A stretch of 21,602 bases of DNA from Phascolarctobacterium_A succinatutens_B (GTDB lineage Bacteria; Bacillota; Negativicutes; Acidaminococcales; Acidaminococcaceae): positions 1 to 21,602 of the forward strand of contig NZ_CAUDZA010000035.1 in the NCBI RefSeq assembly GCF_958453765.1. The letters run 5' to 3'. The translations under genes and the position numbers were made by a program. Within the stretch, counting starts at the first letter, position 1, and the number at the start of each line of letters is the position of its first letter. This document shows, piece after piece, positions 12,678 to 20,655 of the stretch. The notes beneath the pieces are model-generated. The model worked only from the letters and a program-made list of their open reading frames with translations. It did no database searches and was not told the DNA's origin.

Positions 12678-13979
12678 ATGGAAAAGGTTAAAATTTATCC
12701 TGCAAAATTGGCAGGAACGGTGCAGGTTCCGTCATCTAAAAGCATGGGACACAGAGAAATCATCTGTGCAGGTTTGGCAGGTGGCACCAGTATTGTTGAT
12801 AATATAAGCATGTCCAAGGATATTGAAGCAACGATGCGCGTTCTGCGTGCTATGAATGTGAGCGTGGACGAAATCCCCAGCATGATAGAGGGACGTAAGG
12901 CTTTGCAGATTACAGGAACAGGTCATCCAATTGCGGCGGCAGATAATGTTGACTGCGGTGAATCCGGTTCTACCTTGCGCTTTTTCATTCCTTTGGGAGC
13001 AAATCTTGGCTGTCCGCTGACCTTTATCGGTCACGGAAAGCTGGTATCGCGTCCTTTGCAGGCGTATTACGATATTTTGGATAAGCAGTTTGTGCAATAT
13101 TTTAATGATAACGGCAATCTGCCGTTGACGGTTAACGGTCACCTGATGCCTGGTAAATTTGAGCTGCCGGGAGATGTCAGCAGTCAGTTTGTCAGCGGTC
13201 TGCTTTTTGCTTTACCGTTATTAAAGGGCGACTCCGAAATTATTATTACTTCACCGTTGGAATCTGCTTCTTATGTAGATATGACACTGAACTGTTTGGC
13301 TAAGTACGGTGTTAAAGTAGAAAATGTAGATGGTGCACATCGTCATTATCTTGTACCCGGCAAGCAGCATTTCAAGGCACAGGACAGCAAGGTTGAGGGC
13401 GATTGGTCGCAGGCAGCCTTTTGGACTGTCGGCGGTGCTTTGGGCGCAGGCATTACGGCAAGCGGTGTTGACTTTGCTTCGCTGCAGGGTGATAAGGCTG
13501 TGGTAGAAATTATGCAGCGCATGGGTGCTGATATTGCTAAAAATGCCGACAGCGTAACCGTAAACAGCGGTGCAACGCAGGCAACGATAATAGATGCTTC
13601 TGACTGCCCTGATATTATTCCTGTGCTTACCGTGCTGGCAGCAGTCAGTGAGGGAACAACGAAGATTATCAATGCAGGACGCCTGCGTATCAAGGAATGC
13701 GACAGACTGGCGGCTATGACGAGTGAATTAAATAAAATGGGTGCGGCAATTACGGAAGAGCCGGAAGGCCTGACGATTATTGGCAAGCCTGAGGGTCTGC
13801 GAGGCGGTGTAGAGGTAGCTGCCTGGAACGATCATCGTATTGCCATGAGCCTGGCAATTGCTGCACAATGCTGTGCGGAACCTATTATATTAACCGGTGC
13901 AGGCAGTGTAAGCAAGTCTTATCCTGACTTCTGGCAGGATTACAAGAGCGTAGGCGGAAAAATTGAGGTGCTGGCATGA
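12678..13979 (+). CDS. aroA: EPSP synthase (3-phosphoshikimate 1-carboxyvinyltransferase)
   Basis: Transfers the enolpyruvyl group of PEP to shikimate 3-phosphate. At 433 residues it has normal length and the two-domain repeat fold. Seen: VPSSKSMGHRE with Lys21, CGESGSTLRFF (93-103), PGDVSSQFVSGLL, RIKECDRL and WNDHRIAMSLA. A GGGGTGAGG ribosome site overlaps the end of aroB. The PEP-loop pattern differs from the E. coli-type LGNAGT; the class (glyphosate sensitivity) is not assigned here. Confidence 0.96.
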   Translation: MEKVKIYPAKLAGTVQVPSSKSMGHREIICAGLAGGTSIVDNISMSKDIEATMRVLRAMNVSVDEIPSMIEGRKALQITGTGHPIAAADNVDCGESGSTLRFFIPLGANLGCPLTFIGHGKLVSRPLQAYYDILDKQFVQYFNDNGNLPLTVNGHLMPGKFELPGDVSSQFVSGLLFALPLLKGDSEIIITSPLESASYVDMTLNCLAKYGVKVENVDGAHRHYLVPGKQHFKAQDSKVEGDWSQAAFWTVGGALGAGITASGVDFASLQGDKAVVEIMQRMGADIAKNADSVTVNSGATQATIIDASDCPDIIPVLTVLAAVSEGTTKIINAGRLRIKECDRLAAMTSELNKMGAAITEEPEGLTIIGKPEGLRGGVEVAAWNDHRIAMSLAIAAQCCAEPIILTGAGSVSKSYPDFWQDYKSVGGKIEVLA

Positions 13980-15070
13980 GCGGAATTTTTGGCATGAATA
14001 TAAAAATGGCGATATACGGCGAATCGCACGGCAAATCCATCGGCGTAGTGCTGGATGGACTGCCGCCGGGACTGGCACTGGATGAAGCAACGATTGCTGC
14101 CGAAATGGCGCGTCGTGCTCCCGGACAGAATGCGTTGAGCACGGCACGCAAGGAAAGCGATACGGTAGAAATCCAAAGCGGCTTCTTCAATGGCTTTACG
14201 ACAGGTACGCCGTTGTGCGCACGTATCATCAACAGCGACCAGCATTCCAAGGATTACAGCATTCTCGCCGATAAGATGCGCCCCGGTCATGCAGATTACG
14301 CAGGGCATGTGCGTTATCAGGGCTTTAATGATTATCGCGGCGGAGGCCATTTTTCCGGTCGACTGACGGCACCGCTCGTTTTTGCCGGTGCTGTGGCCAA
14401 GCAGGCGTTGGCGCAATATGGTATTATTGTCGGTTCGCATATTCTGCAGATTAACGATGTTAAAGAAGAACGCTTCAATCCTATGGGTGTAAGTGATAAA
14501 GCATTAGCTGAGCTGCATGCGAAAAAGTTTGCTGTTATGGATGACGCTGTCGGCGCAAAAATGCAGGAGCGCATTTTGCAGGCCAAGAGTGAGCTTAACA
14601 GTGTGGGCGGCGTAATTGAAGCTATCGCACTGCATTTGCCTGCGGGCATCGGCGCACCGTATTTTGATTCCGTGGAGAGCATGCTGAGCCATGCGCTGTT
14701 TTCCGTACCTGCCGTTAAGGGCGTAGAATTTGGCGACGGCTTTGGCTTTGCCGGCCTGACGGGTGCTGAAGCAAATGATGCTTTGCATTACGTTGACGGC
14801 AAGGTGCAGGCGCTGACGAACCATAACGGCGGCATTACCGGCGGTATTACCAATGGCATGCCGTTGGTAGTACGCGTAGCCATTAAGCCTACGCCGTCGA
14901 TTGCGCGCGAGCAGCGGACTGTGAGCCTTAAGGAGCAGGCAGATACAACGCTGGCAATTGTAGGAAGGCATGATCCCTGTATTGTGCAGCGTGCTGTGCC
15001 TGTTATCGAAGCTGTGGTAGCGTGGACGCTGTGGGATTTACTTTTAGAAGCGAAGAAATGGGAGAAATAA
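13976..15070 (+). CDS. aroC: Chorismate synthase
   Basis: Eliminates phosphate from EPSP to form chorismate; needs reduced FMN. The 364-residue length is normal. Seen: YGESHGKSIG with catalytic His18, RRAPGQNALSTARKESD, RPGHADYAG (second key His), DYRGGGHFSGRLTAPLV and GGITNGMPLVVRVAIKPT. The start overlaps the aroA stop by four bases (ATGA). The N-terminus is slightly shorter than the common MSGSSFG... form but complete. Confidence 0.97.
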   Translation: MSGIFGMNIKMAIYGESHGKSIGVVLDGLPPGLALDEATIAAEMARRAPGQNALSTARKESDTVEIQSGFFNGFTTGTPLCARIINSDQHSKDYSILADKMRPGHADYAGHVRYQGFNDYRGGGHFSGRLTAPLVFAGAVAKQALAQYGIIVGSHILQINDVKEERFNPMGVSDKALAELHAKKFAVMDDAVGAKMQERILQAKSELNSVGGVIEAIALHLPAGIGAPYFDSVESMLSHALFSVPAVKGVEFGDGFGFAGLTGAEANDALHYVDGKVQALTNHNGGITGGITNGMPLVVRVAIKPTPSIAREQRTVSLKEQADTTLAIVGRHDPCIVQRAVPVIEAVVAWTLWDLLLEAKKWEK

Positions 15071-15071
15071 G

Positions 15072-16190
15072 ATGCAGGAGCTTGATTTAGAAAAAATCCG
15101 CCAAGAAATAGATAAGGTTGACCAGCAGCTGGCAGACGTATTGGAAAGCCGTTTGCACCTGGTAATGCAGGTGGCTGCCTATAAAAAATCCAAAGGCCTG
15201 CCTGTTAAGGACAAAAACCGTGAAGCTAAGGTTATCGAAAAGGTTGCAGGCTTTTTGGAGAACAAGGAATATTCCGTGGCTGTGAAAAATATTATGCGCG
15301 GTATTATCGACCAAGCCTGCCTGTTGGAAGAAACCGCGCTGTCGGAAGCAAACGACAAAACCTATGAGGTTGCTTGCTTCGGTCTTGCAGGCTCCTTTAC
15401 GCATCAGGCGTTAGAGGAATATTTTCATGGACGCCGCTACAATCGTCATCACTTCCAGACCTTTGAAGAGGTAATTTCCAGTATCAGCGACGGTACGATG
15501 GATTACGCTGTGCTGCCGATTGAAAATTCTTCGACCGGCGGTATTACCGAGGTATATGATTTGCTGCGCCAGTACGATTGCAGTATTGTAGGCGAGCAGT
15601 GCGTGAAGATAGAGCAAAACCTGTTAGGCTGCGAGGGTGCGTCGCTGAGTACGATTAAAACAGTGTATTCGCATCCGCAGGGCTTGAAGCAGTGCGCTGA
15701 TTTCTTTCATGACTATCCGGATATAGAGCAGGTTCCTTATTTCAGTACATCCAAGAGTGCGGAGGAGGTTGCTGAAAAGCAGGATATAACCTTAGGCGCT
15801 ATTGCCGGCAAGCAGGCAGCGGAGCTATATAATTTGAAGGTTATTGCACCGGCGATTAACAGCAACAGCAATAATTACACTCGCTTCGTTATTATCGCCA
15901 AAAAACCGGAAATCGTAGCAAATGCAAATAAGATTACGCTGATTGTGGCTGTGAAGCACGAAACAGGCTCACTGTATAAAATGCTTGCCAGCTTCTATCA
16001 TATGGGCCTGAATATGCTGAATCTGGAATCACGACCGATTGTCGGCAAAACTTGGGAATACTTTTTCTACATTGATGTCACCGGTAATTTGGCAGACCCG
16101 CTGGTTATTGATGTGATGGAAGAAATAAAATCGAAGAGCACCTATTGCAAGGTTCTTGGCAATTATCGTGCTTACGAGCGAAAGGAATAA
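15072..16190 (+). CDS. pheA: Bifunctional chorismate mutase / prephenate dehydratase (P-protein)
   Basis: Rearranges chorismate to prephenate and dehydrates it to phenylpyruvate. Domains in order: AroQ-type chorismate mutase (about 1-90; IRQEIDKVDQQL, LHLVMQVAAYKK); prephenate dehydratase (about 98-275; AGSFTHQAL, LPIENSSTGGI, NNYTRFVII); ACT domain (about 288-368; HETGSLYKML, NLESRPIVGKTWEYFFYID), where ESRP marks the phenylalanine-binding site. Feedback by Phe is therefore likely. GGGAG lies seven bases before ATG. As the only chorismate mutase seen here, it should also supply prephenate to TyrA. Confidence 0.96.
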   Translation: MQELDLEKIRQEIDKVDQQLADVLESRLHLVMQVAAYKKSKGLPVKDKNREAKVIEKVAGFLENKEYSVAVKNIMRGIIDQACLLEETALSEANDKTYEVACFGLAGSFTHQALEEYFHGRRYNRHHFQTFEEVISSISDGTMDYAVLPIENSSTGGITEVYDLLRQYDCSIVGEQCVKIEQNLLGCEGASLSTIKTVYSHPQGLKQCADFFHDYPDIEQVPYFSTSKSAEEVAEKQDITLGAIAGKQAAELYNLKVIAPAINSNSNNYTRFVIIAKKPEIVANANKITLIVAVKHETGSLYKMLASFYHMGLNMLNLESRPIVGKTWEYFFYIDVTGNLADPLVIDVMEEIKSKSTYCKVLGNYRAYERKE

Positions 16191-16195
16191 AATAG

Positions 16196-17011
16196 ATGAA
16201 GCATTACGGACTTTTGGGCGGTAAGCTGGGACACAGCCTTTCACCGCAGATTCACGAGCTGTTTTTTAAGTATACAGGCATTGAGGGCGATTATACGCTG
16301 CTGGAAACTCCGCAGGAGGATTTGCCTAAGCGCATGGAGGAGCTGCGTGCCGACTATGCAGGCAGCAATGTTACCATTCCGCATAAGTTGCATGTAATGC
16401 CGTTTTTGGACAGCATTGCGCGTGAGGCTAAGGCTATCGGCGCTGTAAATACGATTAAATTTGATGAAAACGGTGCTGAAGGCTACAATACAGATTATTT
16501 TGGCTTTGGCAGAATGCTGGAATACAACAATATTGATGTGCGAGCTAAGCGTGTTGCGGTGTTGGGCACCGGCGGCGCTGCACGTGCAGTTGTCAAATAT
16601 ATGGTTGATAAGCGTGTAGGCAAGCTGTATCTGGTTACGCGTGATGTTGCGCATGTTGATAAGGATTTCCTCAAAATTGCGCCTAAGTGCAAGTTTATTG
16701 ATTATGACGGCCTGGCAGCGCTGACAGGCGACGTGATTGTCAACTGCACACCTGTGGGCATGTATCCCAAGGTTAACGCAGCACCGGTTACGCCGGAGGA
16801 AATCAGCAATTTTGATGCTGCCGTTGATTTGATTTATAACCCTAAGCAGACTTTGTTCTTAAAGCAGGCTGCCGAGGCGAAAATGCAGACTGTCAACGGC
16901 CTGTTCATGCTTGTGGCGCAGGCAGTGGCTGCGCAGGAAATTTGGCAGGGCGAAAAATACGACAGTGAACTCATAGTCAAAATCATGCAGGATTTGGAGC
17001 AGAATATATGA
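16196..17011 (+). CDS. aroE: Shikimate dehydrogenase
   Basis: Reduces 3-dehydroshikimate to shikimate, usually with NADPH. The 271-residue length is typical. Seen: GHSLSPQIHE (shikimate binding), SNVTIPHK with catalytic Lys64, GYNTDYFGF with Asp100, the dinucleotide motif LGTGGAARAV, and the closing VNGLFMLVAQAV. It follows pheA by five bases and overlaps aroK by four (ATGA). Confidence 0.96.
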   Translation: MKHYGLLGGKLGHSLSPQIHELFFKYTGIEGDYTLLETPQEDLPKRMEELRADYAGSNVTIPHKLHVMPFLDSIAREAKAIGAVNTIKFDENGAEGYNTDYFGFGRMLEYNNIDVRAKRVAVLGTGGAARAVVKYMVDKRVGKLYLVTRDVAHVDKDFLKIAPKCKFIDYDGLAALTGDVIVNCTPVGMYPKVNAAPVTPEEISNFDAAVDLIYNPKQTLFLKQAAEAKMQTVNGLFMLVAQAVAAQEIWQGEKYDSELIVKIMQDLEQNI

Positions 17012-17508
17012 AAAACATCGTGCTGATTGGTATGCCGGGCTGCGGCAAAAGCACCTTTGGTAAGCGCATGGCGAAACGCTTGCAGCTGCCGTTTTATGAT
17101 GCCGACGCTGTCCTCGAAGAGCGTGAGCAGCGCACGATAAAGGACTTCTTCGCGGAAAGCGAAGATGCATTCCGCGCAGCGGAAACGCGCACGCTGGCGT
17201 ATCTGGCGGAATGTGACGGAGCTGTTATCGCAACAGGCGGAGGTGCCGTAAAGCGTGCGGAAAACATGGAGCTGCTGAAGCGCGGCGGTGTTGTGGTTTT
17301 TATCGACCGCAAACCGGAAAACATCATCGGATGTATTGCCGGTGATGCGCGTCCGTTGCTTACTGCCGATAAGCAAAAGCTTTATACTTTATATAACGAG
17401 CGTATTGCGCTGTACCGCCGATATGCGGATTATACTATTGATAATAATGGCGATTTCGGCAGAGTTCTGCATGAGCTGCTGAATATTGCCGCTAAGCTGG
17501 AGGGATAA
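17008..17508 (+). CDS. aroK: Shikimate kinase
   Basis: Phosphorylates shikimate at O3 with ATP. This 166-residue P-loop protein has Walker A GMPGCGKS (8-15), the shikimate-binding DAD segment (31-33), FFAESEDAFRAAETRTL, ATGGGAVKR and the lid-region DARPLL. The length and motifs are complete. It is translationally coupled to aroE. Confidence 0.96.
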   Translation: MKNIVLIGMPGCGKSTFGKRMAKRLQLPFYDADAVLEEREQRTIKDFFAESEDAFRAAETRTLAYLAECDGAVIATGGGAVKRAENMELLKRGGVVVFIDRKPENIIGCIAGDARPLLTADKQKLYTLYNERIALYRRYADYTIDNNGDFGRVLHELLNIAAKLEG

Positions 17509-17510
17509 AG

Positions 17511-17948
17511 ATGCGTAAAATTTTAGTTTTAAATGGTCCTAATATTAACATGCTGGGCATCCGTGAAAAAAATATCTACGGCCGTGATGATTATGACAGC
17601 CTGTGTGCTTACATCCGCTCGGCGGCCGACCGCCTTGGCGTAGAGGTGGAGCTGCTGCAGAGCAATTATGAGGGCGATATAGTTACCGCTATTCAGAATG
17701 CTTACGGTCATTTTGACGGCATTGTTATCAATCCGGCGGCGTTTACGCATTACAGCGTAGCAATTCTGGACGCATTGAAGGCAGTAAACATTCCTGCGAT
17801 TGAGGTGCATATCAGCAACATCCATCAGCGTGAGGAGTTCCGCCATCATTCTGTAACGGTGGCAGGCTGCGTCGGCCAAATTTGCGGCCTGGGCTTTGCG
17901 GGTTACGCCTTGGCAATGGAAGCTCTGAGTGTGTATGAAGCAAAATAG
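17511..17948 (+). CDS. aroQ: Type II 3-dehydroquinate dehydratase
   Basis: Dehydrates 3-dehydroquinate to 3-dehydroshikimate; the small dodecameric class. The 145-residue length is normal. Seen: LNGPNINMLGIRE, IYGRDD with catalytic Tyr23, QSNYEGDIV, INPAAFTHYSVAILDAL, IEVHISNIHQREEFRHHS with catalytic His100, and VAGCVGQICGLGFAGY. It is the last gene of the aro operon and completes all seven shikimate steps within it. Confidence 0.97.
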   Translation: MRKILVLNGPNINMLGIREKNIYGRDDYDSLCAYIRSAADRLGVEVELLQSNYEGDIVTAIQNAYGHFDGIVINPAAFTHYSVAILDALKAVNIPAIEVHISNIHQREEFRHHSVTVAGCVGQICGLGFAGYALAMEALSVYEAK

Positions 17949-17966
17949 TATATAATAATTTTTGTA

Positions 17967-18003
17967 AACAGTCTTCGTAGCTTTGCTTTCGGAGGCTGTT
18001 TTG
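17967..18003 (+). terminator. Terminator at the end of the aro operon
   Basis: An 11-base-pair stem, AACAGTCTTCG (17967-17977) with CGGAGGCTGTT (17990-18000, two G-U pairs), is followed by TTTTGTT. It lies 19 bases after the aroQ stop. It marks the operon end and separates the downstream flavoprotein gene. Confidence 0.82.
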
Positions 18004-18104
18004 TTATAATGGTTATAGAGTAATATTTGCTGACAGAAGCAGTTTGGACTGTTAAATTTTCATAATAGTAAGACAATGTTAAAATCATTCTTGGAGGTGA
18101 CATT

Positions 18105-19802
18105 ATGAGTAAACGTGTAGTAATCGTCGGCGGCGTAGCAGCCGGCATGAAAACAGCAGCGCGCTTGCGCAGACTTGATGCAGAAGCAGAGATTATCGTG
18201 CTGGAACGCGGACCGCAGCTGAGCTACGGTGCCTGCGGCTTCCCGTATTTTATCAGCGGTGAGGTCAAGAGTATGGACAGCTTTGACCATACACCACAGG
18301 GCGCTTTACGTGACAGCGGTTATTTTGCAGCTGTGAAGGGCGTAGATGCGCGCTGCGGCTGCAATGTGCAGAAAATAGACAGAATGCAAAAATGCGTGCA
18401 TTATATGGAAAAGGGAGAGCTGAAACAGCTGTCTTATGACGTGCTGGTGTTGGCAACCGGCAGCACGCCGGTTAAGCTTCCCTTGCCTAATGCTGATGCC
18501 GCAGGTATTCACAGCTTCTGGTTTCCGTGGGATGTTGAAGCGGTAGATAAGGAAATTGCCGAAGGCGGCGTTAAGGATGTAGTTATCATCGGCGCAGGCT
18601 TTATCGGTCTGGAGCTGGCAGAAGCTTTTGTGCGCCGCGGTTTGCATACCAGCGTTCTGGAACAGCAGGACAGACTGCTGCCGCAGCTTCTTGATGAAGA
18701 TATGGCAGCACTGCTGCTGCGTGATACAAAAAATCCGCTGCTCGATATTTATCTGGATGAAAGAGCAGGTGCCTTTACCGTAGAAAACGGTAAAGTTAGC
18801 GGAGTGCAGACAGATAAACGCGTAATCCCGGCACAGTTGGTTATCGTTGCCGTCGGCGTGCGTCCGAACGTGGAGCTGGCGCGTGAGGCCGGCCTTGTTA
18901 TAGGTCCGAGCGGCTGTATTGCGGTTAACGAATACCTGCAGACAAGCGATGATGCAATTTATGCCGGAGGTGACTGTGCGGAAAATACTCATCGTGTCAG
19001 CGGAGCCAAAGTGTTTGTGCCTATGGGTTCTACCGCTAACAAGCATGGCCGCGTGATTGCGGATAATATCTGCGGAGCGCGGAAGCAATATCCCGGTGTC
19101 CTGGGAACTGCCGCATGTCGCTTCTTTGCGCAGGAAGCTGTGGCAACCGGTTTGAACGAGCGGACTGCGCGGCAGGCCGGTATTGATTTTGCAAGCGTAG
19201 TTGTACCAGGCTTCGATCGTTTGGGTTATATGCCGGGAGCAGGACGGATTGTGCTGAAGCTGTTGGCGGAAAAGAGCAGCGGACGCGTATTGGGTGCGCA
19301 GGCTGTCGGAGCGAGCGTAGCGAAGCGTATTGATACATTGGCGGCGGCAATTTCTTTAGGTGCAACGCTGGAGGATTTGTCCGGACTTGATCTGGCTTAT
19401 GCTCCGCCGTTTAATACGCCGATTGAGAATATCGCAACGGCAGCCAATGTCCTGCAAAATAAACTTGACGGACAGCTGCGCAGCATTAATCCTGTAGACT
19501 TTGAAAAGAATCGTACGCAGGAGGATTATTTATTCGTTGATGTACGCACGCCGGCAGAGGTAGCAGCTAAGCGTATTGCCGACATTCCGTCGAGAGTAAA
19601 TCTGCCGCTTGATACCTTGCGGACAGCGGATATCAGCAAGCTGGATAAAGAGCAGAAAATAGTAACAGCCTGCCAGATTGATTTGCGTGGCTACGAAGCG
19701 GAGGTTATTCTGCGCGTCCGTGGCTTCCAGGATGTTTACAGCCTGGAGGGAGGCATGAGCGGTTGGCCGTATGCAACGGAAAGCGATAACAACAAAAAGT
19801 AA
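18105..19802 (+). CDS. CoA-disulfide reductase-like flavoprotein with C-terminal rhodanese domain
   Basis: A 565-residue FAD/NAD(P)H disulfide oxidoreductase of the CoADR/NADH oxidase/persulfide reductase group. An N-terminal FAD motif (VVIVGGVAAGMKTAARLRR) leads to active-site Cys44 in SYGACGFPY, typical of CoA-disulfide reductases. A second dinucleotide motif is VVIIGAGFIGLELAEAF, then YAGGDCAE for FAD. From about residue 465 a rhodanese domain holds FVDVRTPAEV, Cys523 in the loop CQIDLRG, and LEGGMSGWP. Such fusions reduce CoA persulfides, polysulfide or CoA disulfide. GGAGGTGA precedes ATG closely. The true substrate cannot be told from sequence. It is probably cotranscribed with the next gene. 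Confidence 0.9.
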   Translation: MSKRVVIVGGVAAGMKTAARLRRLDAEAEIIVLERGPQLSYGACGFPYFISGEVKSMDSFDHTPQGALRDSGYFAAVKGVDARCGCNVQKIDRMQKCVHYMEKGELKQLSYDVLVLATGSTPVKLPLPNADAAGIHSFWFPWDVEAVDKEIAEGGVKDVVIIGAGFIGLELAEAFVRRGLHTSVLEQQDRLLPQLLDEDMAALLLRDTKNPLLDIYLDERAGAFTVENGKVSGVQTDKRVIPAQLVIVAVGVRPNVELAREAGLVIGPSGCIAVNEYLQTSDDAIYAGGDCAENTHRVSGAKVFVPMGSTANKHGRVIADNICGARKQYPGVLGTAACRFFAQEAVATGLNERTARQAGIDFASVVVPGFDRLGYMPGAGRIVLKLLAEKSSGRVLGAQAVGASVAKRIDTLAAAISLGATLEDLSGLDLAYAPPFNTPIENIATAANVLQNKLDGQLRSINPVDFEKNRTQEDYLFVDVRTPAEVAAKRIADIPSRVNLPLDTLRTADISKLDKEQKIVTACQIDLRGYEAEVILRVRGFQDVYSLEGGMSGWPYATESDNNKK

Positions 19803-19837
19803 GCATTTTAATATTGTTATACAAGGAGGAGAAAAGC

Positions 19838-20278
19838 ATGAGTGAATTTAGTGAAAAAATGGGCATGGTAGCAGGCAATAATTTTAAGAGCGGTTATAAC
19901 TGCTGCGAAGCGATTGTGCAAACCTTTCGCAAGGAGGCAGGCGTGAATATTGATGATAATGCTTTCCGTCTGTGCTCCGGCTTTGGCGGCGGCATTGGTC
20001 ATGCGCGCGATTTGTGCGGTGCGATGGCAGGCTGTGTGATGGTCATCAGTACGCTTGCTGGCCGCAATCAGCCGAGCGATAAGCCATTGGCAGAAATTTA
20101 TCCGTTAACGCTGGAATTTCATGAGCGCTTTGCTAAAGAATTCGGCTCCTGTGCCTGCGGTGATTTGATGCCCTATGAGTTTAATACGCGTGAGCATTTG
20201 AAAAATTGTCTGAAGCTGGTGAATAAGGTGGCTCAGTTGCTGGCTGTGTATCTGGAAGAAAAGGAACTGCTGAAGTAA
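19838..20278 (+). CDS. C_GCAxxG_C_C family protein (probable redox-active protein)
   Basis: A 146-residue cytosolic protein whose cysteines match the C_GCAxxG_C_C family: GYNCCEAIV, RLCSGFGGGIGHARDLCGAMAGCVM, FGSCACGD and a final NCLKL cysteine. The family is often described as redox-active or metal-binding, but its function is unproven. The start at 19838 is fixed by AAGGAGGAG just before it; an upstream in-frame ATG at 19814 precedes that site. It follows the rhodanese flavoprotein by 35 bases with no terminator, so a shared thiol/persulfide role is plausible. Confidence 0.85.
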   Translation: MSEFSEKMGMVAGNNFKSGYNCCEAIVQTFRKEAGVNIDDNAFRLCSGFGGGIGHARDLCGAMAGCVMVISTLAGRNQPSDKPLAEIYPLTLEFHERFAKEFGSCACGDLMPYEFNTREHLKNCLKLVNKVAQLLAVYLEEKELLK

Positions 20279-20292
20279 TAATGATAAGCTAA

Positions 20293-20349
20293 AAGGGACT
20301 GTAGCGTAAGTAAAGCTTGCTTGCGATGGCAGTCCCTTGGTTATTTTTT
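20293..20349 (+). terminator. Terminator after the C_GCAxxG_C_C gene
   Basis: AAGGGACTG region (20293-20301) pairs with CAGTCCCTT (20330-20338), with an inner CGTAAG/CTTGCG stem, followed by GGTTATTTTTTC. A long stem and T run fit an intrinsic terminator. Confidence 0.85.
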
Positions 20350-20406
20350 CTATGTGTGAGAATGCGTAAATAAGCTAAAAGCAATAATAAAAAATTGCGG
20401 AGCGCT

Positions 20407-20469
20407 TGTTGACGGCAAAAACTGTCCGTAAAAACGAATGAAAAATAATTGTAGTTTTTGCCGTCAACA
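20407..20469. repeat. 17-bp perfect inverted repeat upstream of the DUF1016 gene
   Basis: TGTTGACGGCAAAAACT (20407-20423) is repeated inverted at 20453-20469 with a 29-base AT-rich spacer. The right arm overlaps the putative promoter TTGTAG-N18-TATACT (20449-20478). There is no T run after it, so it is not a typical terminator. It could be an operator, a transcription-linked hairpin, or a recombination/element end. Confidence 0.8.
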
Positions 20470-20478
20470 TGCTATACT
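20449..20478 (+). promoter_or_regulatory. Possible promoter of the DUF1016 gene
   Basis: TTGTAG (20449-20454), 18 bases, TATACT (20473-20478). It would start transcription near 20485, leaving a leader of about 170 bases before the gene. The -35 is weak. Confidence 0.4.
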
Positions 20479-20484
20479 GATATT

Positions 20485-20655
20485 AGAAATTTATTGAAAA
20501 ATTTTTGCAGAAATGGATTAAGAAAAACGGTTATCTGACGGATACCTGCCTTGCTGTACAGATAGATATAAGGCATATCTTGATTATTTCAGGATTGAGT
20601 ATTAAAGCATCTTCTATAGAGAAAATAATGATAAGAATTATGTGAAAGCGAGGCG
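20485..20655 (+). other. Leader region before the DUF1016 gene
   Basis: About 170 AT-rich bases without a recognisable gene. One weak hairpin (GGTTATC/GATACC, 20530-20547 region) is visible. I recognise no riboswitch, tRNA or other RNA. Confidence 0.4.

Noticed and set aside
13940..14440. Long minus-strand open frame (166 codons) opposite aroA/aroC
   Set aside because: It is antisense to the well-supported aroC gene, has no ribosome site or family features, and is explained by codon bias of the real gene.
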